The notes beneath the pieces were generated by a model, which was given only the letters and a program-made list of their open reading frames with translations, did not search any database and had not been told where the DNA came from. Below are positions 61,072 through 64,000 of a DNA stretch of 64,000 bases, piece after piece. The translations under genes were made by a program, and so were the position numbers. The stretch's first letter is position 1; each line of letters opens with the position of its first letter. The stretch spans positions 1 to 64,000 of the forward strand of contig DEAD01000008.1 in assembly GCA_002346645.1 (NCBI GenBank), given 5' to 3'. Source of the DNA: Dehalococcoidia bacterium UBA2991 (lineage in GTDB: Bacteria > Chloroflexota > Dehalococcoidia > Tepidiformales > Tepidiformaceae).

Positions 61072-61956
61072 ATGACCAAAATCGCATTTTTAGGACTGGG
61101 GATCATGGGTCGGCCTATGGCCAACCACCTACAAGCTGCCGGTCACGACCTGTTCGTCGTACAACACCAATCATCGCTTCCTCAGGAACTACTAGACGGG
61201 GGTGCTGTTGAGTGCTCTACCGCTGCAGAAGCAGCCTCGCGAAGCGAATTCGTGATCACGATGGTTCCAGACACACCTGATGTGGAAGAAGTCCTATTCC
61301 GTTCCGAAGGAGTTGCAGAAGGGCTTAAGGCGGGCACTACTCTCATTGATATGAGCTCAATCTCGCCAATAGAAACAAAAATCTTCGCGGAACGTATAGC
61401 TGAAAAAGAATGTGCTTACTTGGATGCCCCCGTTTCAGGTGGAGAAGTCGGAGCCAAATCTGCAAGCCTTACGATTATGGTGGGCGGCAGCGGCGAAACG
61501 TTCGAACGCGCCCATCCTTTACTAGCGCTGATGGGTACAAACATCACACTGGTAGGAGATGTGGGCGCAGGGCAAGCATGCAAAGTTGCTAACCAAATCA
61601 TTGTTGCCCTAACGATCGAAGCGGTAGGCGAGGCACTTCTTTTCGCCTCTAAGGCTGGCGTTGATCCAGTTAAAGTCCGCGAGGCCCTTATGGGCGGCTT
61701 TGCTGGTTCGCGCATACTCGAAGTACACGGGCAGCGCATGCTGGACCGAACATTCGAACCGGGATTTCGCATCGCACTGCATCAAAAAGATCTTAGCTTG
61801 GCCCTGCAGGGCGCTCGTGCACTAGGAATCAGCCTACCTAACGCTGCCACGGCACAGGAGCTGATGAACGCCTGTGTTGCCCAAGGGTGGAGCGACCTAG
61901 ACCACTCGGGTTTGGTTAAGGCTCTGGAAACTTTGGCCAACCACGAAATTGCCTAA
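61072..61956 (+). CDS. garR: 2-hydroxy-3-oxopropionate reductase-like NAD(P)-dependent dehydrogenase
   Basis: A 294-residue beta-hydroxyacid dehydrogenase. KIAFLGLGIMGRPMANHL is the cofactor site; DAPVSGGEVGAKSASLTIMVGG is the substrate signature; GAGQACKVANQIIV holds the catalytic Lys. It would reduce tartronate semialdehyde to glycerate, taking product from the hyi reaction. ATG 61072 lies two bases after the hyi stop; the longer frame inside hyi is not used. Related 3-hydroxyisobutyrate dehydrogenases cannot be excluded. Confidence 0.9.
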   Translation: MTKIAFLGLGIMGRPMANHLQAAGHDLFVVQHQSSLPQELLDGGAVECSTAAEAASRSEFVITMVPDTPDVEEVLFRSEGVAEGLKAGTTLIDMSSISPIETKIFAERIAEKECAYLDAPVSGGEVGAKSASLTIMVGGSGETFERAHPLLALMGTNITLVGDVGAGQACKVANQIIVALTIEAVGEALLFASKAGVDPVKVREALMGGFAGSRILEVHGQRMLDRTFEPGFRIALHQKDLSLALQGARALGISLPNAATAQELMNACVAQGWSDLDHSGLVKALETLANHEIA

Positions 61957-62037
61957 GTACTTAGAAAGCAAAGTTCGTATGCGATACTGCGACGGCCCCT
62001 GCACATCTGTGCATGGAGTGGCCAAGAAAGGAAACCA

Positions 62038-62889
62038 ATGACCATCCAAGAAGTGGGCGTTGTTGGCTGTGGCATCATGGGTGCAGGAATCGCCCAGATC
62101 TGCGCTGCTCATGGCTACCGCGTCCGCGTTACCGAAGAAGATCCAGAGCAGCTTGAGAAGGGGCTCTCTAGGATCCGACGGCGCCTTAGTCGGGATGTCG
62201 AGCGTCGTCGTCTAAGCAGAGAACGCCTCGACCGAATACTCTCCCGCCTTCACGGCGCATCATCAATGGAAGAATTTACCAATAGCGATCTCGTGATCGA
62301 AGCAGTCATCGAAGATCTTCCGGTAAAGAAAGACCTTTTCGAAAAGCTCGGACAGATTTGCAAGGCAGACTCCATCCTGGCGAGCAACACATCTTCCCTT
62401 TCCCTAAGCGAAATGGCCGCTTCGTCAGGACGACCTGAGCAAGTCATCGGCATTCACTTTTTCAATCCACCCACAGTGCTTCCTCTGGTAGAGGTGATCT
62501 CCTCGGAGAGCACCTCTCAAGAGACGATTGACTCGGCAATGTCTTTCTGCGACTCGATTGACCGCCTGACCGTTCGAGTAAAGGACTCTCCCGGCTTCAT
62601 CGTTAATCGCCTACTGGTGCCCTTCATTTTTGACTCCATTCAAATGCTGGATGGGGGCATCGCCACGGCCGAGGACATCGATCAAGCCTGCAAGGTGGGA
62701 CTCAACCATGCACTCGGGCCACTGGCGACAGCCGACCTTGTAGGGCTGGACACTATGATCCATATCAGCGAGGCCATGTTCGAAGAGTACGGAGAACCGC
62801 GGTTTAAGGCTCCAACGATGCTTCGACGACTTGTCTCCCTCGGTCACCTTGGGCGCAAGAGTGGCCGAGGATTTTTCGAATACAACTAA
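62038..62889 (+). CDS. 3-hydroxyacyl-CoA (3-hydroxybutyryl-CoA) dehydrogenase
   Basis: A 283-residue NAD-dependent dehydrogenase. VGVVGCGIMGAGIAQICAAHGY binds NAD, followed by SNTSSLSLSEMAA. IGIHFFNPPTVLPLVEVI carries the catalytic His, with Glu in PLVEVI and Asn in GFIVNRLLVPF. Single-function length (no hydratase fused). The next gene encodes the matching enoyl-CoA hydratase, so the pair carries out two steps of beta-oxidation or of butyryl-type metabolism. Confidence 0.93.
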   Translation: MTIQEVGVVGCGIMGAGIAQICAAHGYRVRVTEEDPEQLEKGLSRIRRRLSRDVERRRLSRERLDRILSRLHGASSMEEFTNSDLVIEAVIEDLPVKKDLFEKLGQICKADSILASNTSSLSLSEMAASSGRPEQVIGIHFFNPPTVLPLVEVISSESTSQETIDSAMSFCDSIDRLTVRVKDSPGFIVNRLLVPFIFDSIQMLDGGIATAEDIDQACKVGLNHALGPLATADLVGLDTMIHISEAMFEEYGEPRFKAPTMLRRLVSLGHLGRKSGRGFFEYN

Positions 62890-62901
62890 GGGGAGGATGA
62901 C

Positions 62902-63675
62902 GTGGCACTGCTCTATGAAATCAGCGACCACATCGCAACAATCACCATCAATCGGCCGGAGGCTTTGAACTCAATCGATCTAGCTACATGGAACGAGCTC
63001 TCTGATGCCTGTGCAAAGCTCGAGGCCGACGAAGACGTTTGGGTAGGAATCATCACCGGAGCCGGCGAGCGTTCCTTCAGCGCCGGAGCAGACCTGAAAG
63101 AGACGATCCCAACACTAATCGACGACCCACGAAGCAAGCGCTATAACGAACCAGCAACGATCATGCGGGGCCAGACGATAACAAAGCCCTTGATCGCAGC
63201 CGTTAACGGCCTCGCGCTTGGAGGAGGCCTAGAGATAGTACTGGCCTGCGATCTGCGCATCGCAACAGAGGGTGCCCGCTTCGGAGCACCAGAAATTACA
63301 CTCGGCTTCATTCCTGGCTGGGGAGCCACCCAGCGGTTAGTTCGTGAACTACCTTGGGCAATTGCCTGCAGCATTGTTTTCTCCGGTGATCAAATCGGTG
63401 CCGATACCGCACTTAAACATGGCCTCATCAACGAGGTCGTTCCCGCGGATCGCTTGCAGCCCGCAGCTCGCCAGCTTGCGGAAACTCTTTGCTCACGTGG
63501 GCCACTCGCACTGCAGGCTGCTAAGCGGGCAATGCGAGAAGGCCTTGATATGGGCCTCAATGAAGGCCTCCAACTAGAACACGACCTCTTCGATGATCTC
63601 GCCTATACAGAAGACGCAAAAGAAGGCGTAGCTGCCTTCCAAGAACGCCGCACGGCAACCTTTAAAGGTCGCTAG
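62902..63675 (+). CDS. Enoyl-CoA hydratase
   Basis: A 257-residue crotonase. ITINRPEALNSID, the oxyanion segments GAGERSFSAGADLKE and NGLALGGGLEIVLACDLRIA, and the two catalytic Glu positions (GAPEITLGFIPGWGATQRLVRELP) are all present. It therefore has full hydratase residues, unlike the more divergent crotonase at 34866. GTG start after GGGAGG, 12 bases after the dehydrogenase stop. Confidence 0.95.
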   Translation: MALLYEISDHIATITINRPEALNSIDLATWNELSDACAKLEADEDVWVGIITGAGERSFSAGADLKETIPTLIDDPRSKRYNEPATIMRGQTITKPLIAAVNGLALGGGLEIVLACDLRIATEGARFGAPEITLGFIPGWGATQRLVRELPWAIACSIVFSGDQIGADTALKHGLINEVVPADRLQPAARQLAETLCSRGPLALQAAKRAMREGLDMGLNEGLQLEHDLFDDLAYTEDAKEGVAAFQERRTATFKGR

Positions 63676-63723
63676 CAGCAGCTACACACCTAGGAACCAC
63701 TACGACAACAACCGGCGACCTTA

Positions 63724-63752
63724 TTGAAACACAACGGCCGCTCGTCTAGATT
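63724..63752 (+). promoter_or_regulatory. Putative sigma70-type promoter of the last gene
   Basis: TTGAAA (-35, 63724-63729), a 17-base spacer and TAGATT (-10, 63747-63752) lie in the 136-base gap after the enoyl-CoA hydratase gene. The leader to the ATG at 63812 would be about 53 bases. Confidence 0.5.
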
Positions 63753-63811
63753 CGCGTGACTTTCACGGCCAGGGGTCTTCATATCCACCCAGCCGTGACG
63801 AAGGGGTGCTC

Positions 63812-64000
63812 ATGGCTACAGAACTAGACGACTACGCCATCCACCAGATAGTCGAGAACATGGAACTGGTCGAGGGACGTAACCCACGCTGGGTCGACGA
63901 GCTCTGGTTCCATGTCGGCATGACAGACGGCTCAATCAGCGTAGCTGGACACGTCGGCGTATATCCACAAACCGGAACCATGGATGGTGCCGCAAGTGTC
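63812..64000 (+). CDS. Hypothetical protein, truncated by the window end
   Basis: The frame is open from ATG 63812 to the last base (63 codons seen). AAGGGG lies just upstream. The visible start (TELDDYAIHQIVENMELV, then PRWVDELWFHVGMTDGS) is soluble, acidic and unrecognised. Nothing can be said about the C-terminus. Confidence 0.7.
   Translation, partial: MATELDDYAIHQIVENMELVEGRNPRWVDELWFHVGMTDGSISVAGHVGVYPQTGTMDGAASV

Noticed and set aside
1..64000. CRISPR arrays, prophage or insertion sequences
   Set aside because: I saw no regularly spaced repeats, transposases, integrases, phage structural genes or terminal inverted repeats anywhere in the window.

Overview
The window is a dense bacterial chromosome segment with moderate G+C, almost no intergenic space, and many ATGA, GTGA or TGATG stop/start overlaps. 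I infer a free-living or host-associated aerobic Chloroflexota of the SAR202/Dehalococcoidia kind. The reasons are: a Tat-exported lipoprotein solute-binding protein with an acidic run right after the lipobox; many CaiB/BaiF CoA-transferases; LLM flavin/F420-type oxidoreductases; RNase J; menaquinone genes (ubiE, menA); a DapL-type aminotransferase; and an A2-type cytochrome c oxidase. No 16S gene or marker phylogeny is available here, so this placement is inference.

Layout. 1-2,011: end of a Rieske oxygenase gene plus a cytochrome P450 (catabolic pair). 2,061-8,320: an unknown gene, a DUF2339 membrane protein, a CotH/lamin-tail lipoprotein, tRNA-Ala(GGC) and a small unknown. 8,372-19,959 (minus): one long housekeeping run, transcribed yceD, rpmF, fabD, fabG, nusB, acpP, tatA, tatC, udg, rnj, ftsK, accDA. 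It joins fatty-acid synthesis, Tat export, RNA decay and chromosome translocation. 20,169-22,694 (plus): zinc-ribbon protein, a serine-recombinase-like protein lacking its catalytic residues, and RNase HI, followed by RNase P RNA (rnpB). 23,185-27,557: cytochrome oxidase operon ctaC-D-E plus a subunit-IV/cupredoxin fusion, with a good sigma70-type promoter. 27,575-43,881: accessory metabolism, with two tandem CaiB/BaiF pairs, hflX, dapL, an LLM/PNPOx pair, a glycine-rich zinc ribbon, enoyl-CoA hydratase, ubiE-menA, and DinB, SUMF1 and cupin proteins. 44,042-47,919 (minus): oligopeptide/nickel-type ABC importer lacking ATPase genes. 48,092-55,889: FTR-like protein, sucC, a flavoprotein dehydrogenase, a SnoaL-like protein, an unknown next to a FAD-dependent tryptophan-type halogenase, and an SDR. 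56,009-59,263: PadR regulator translationally coupled to modABC. 59,197-64,000: methyltransferase, ABM monooxygenase, hydroxypyruvate isomerase/tartronate-semialdehyde-reductase-like pair, 3-hydroxyacyl-CoA dehydrogenase, enoyl-CoA hydratase and a truncated last gene.

The observations I consider most unusual are: (i) a serine recombinase that has lost Ser10, Arg8 and the later arginines but keeps its DNA-binding half and is locked into the operon between the zinc-ribbon gene and rnhA; (ii) an enlarged first periplasmic loop in TatC carrying 11 residues identical to the C-terminal helix of the acyl carrier protein encoded 1.2 kb away; (iii) a fusion of a subunit-IV-like membrane segment, an ABM-like fold and a type-1 copper cupredoxin; and (iv) two CaiB/BaiF pairs that each combine one subunit with the catalytic Asp and one without. 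There is no CRISPR array, insertion sequence or prophage.
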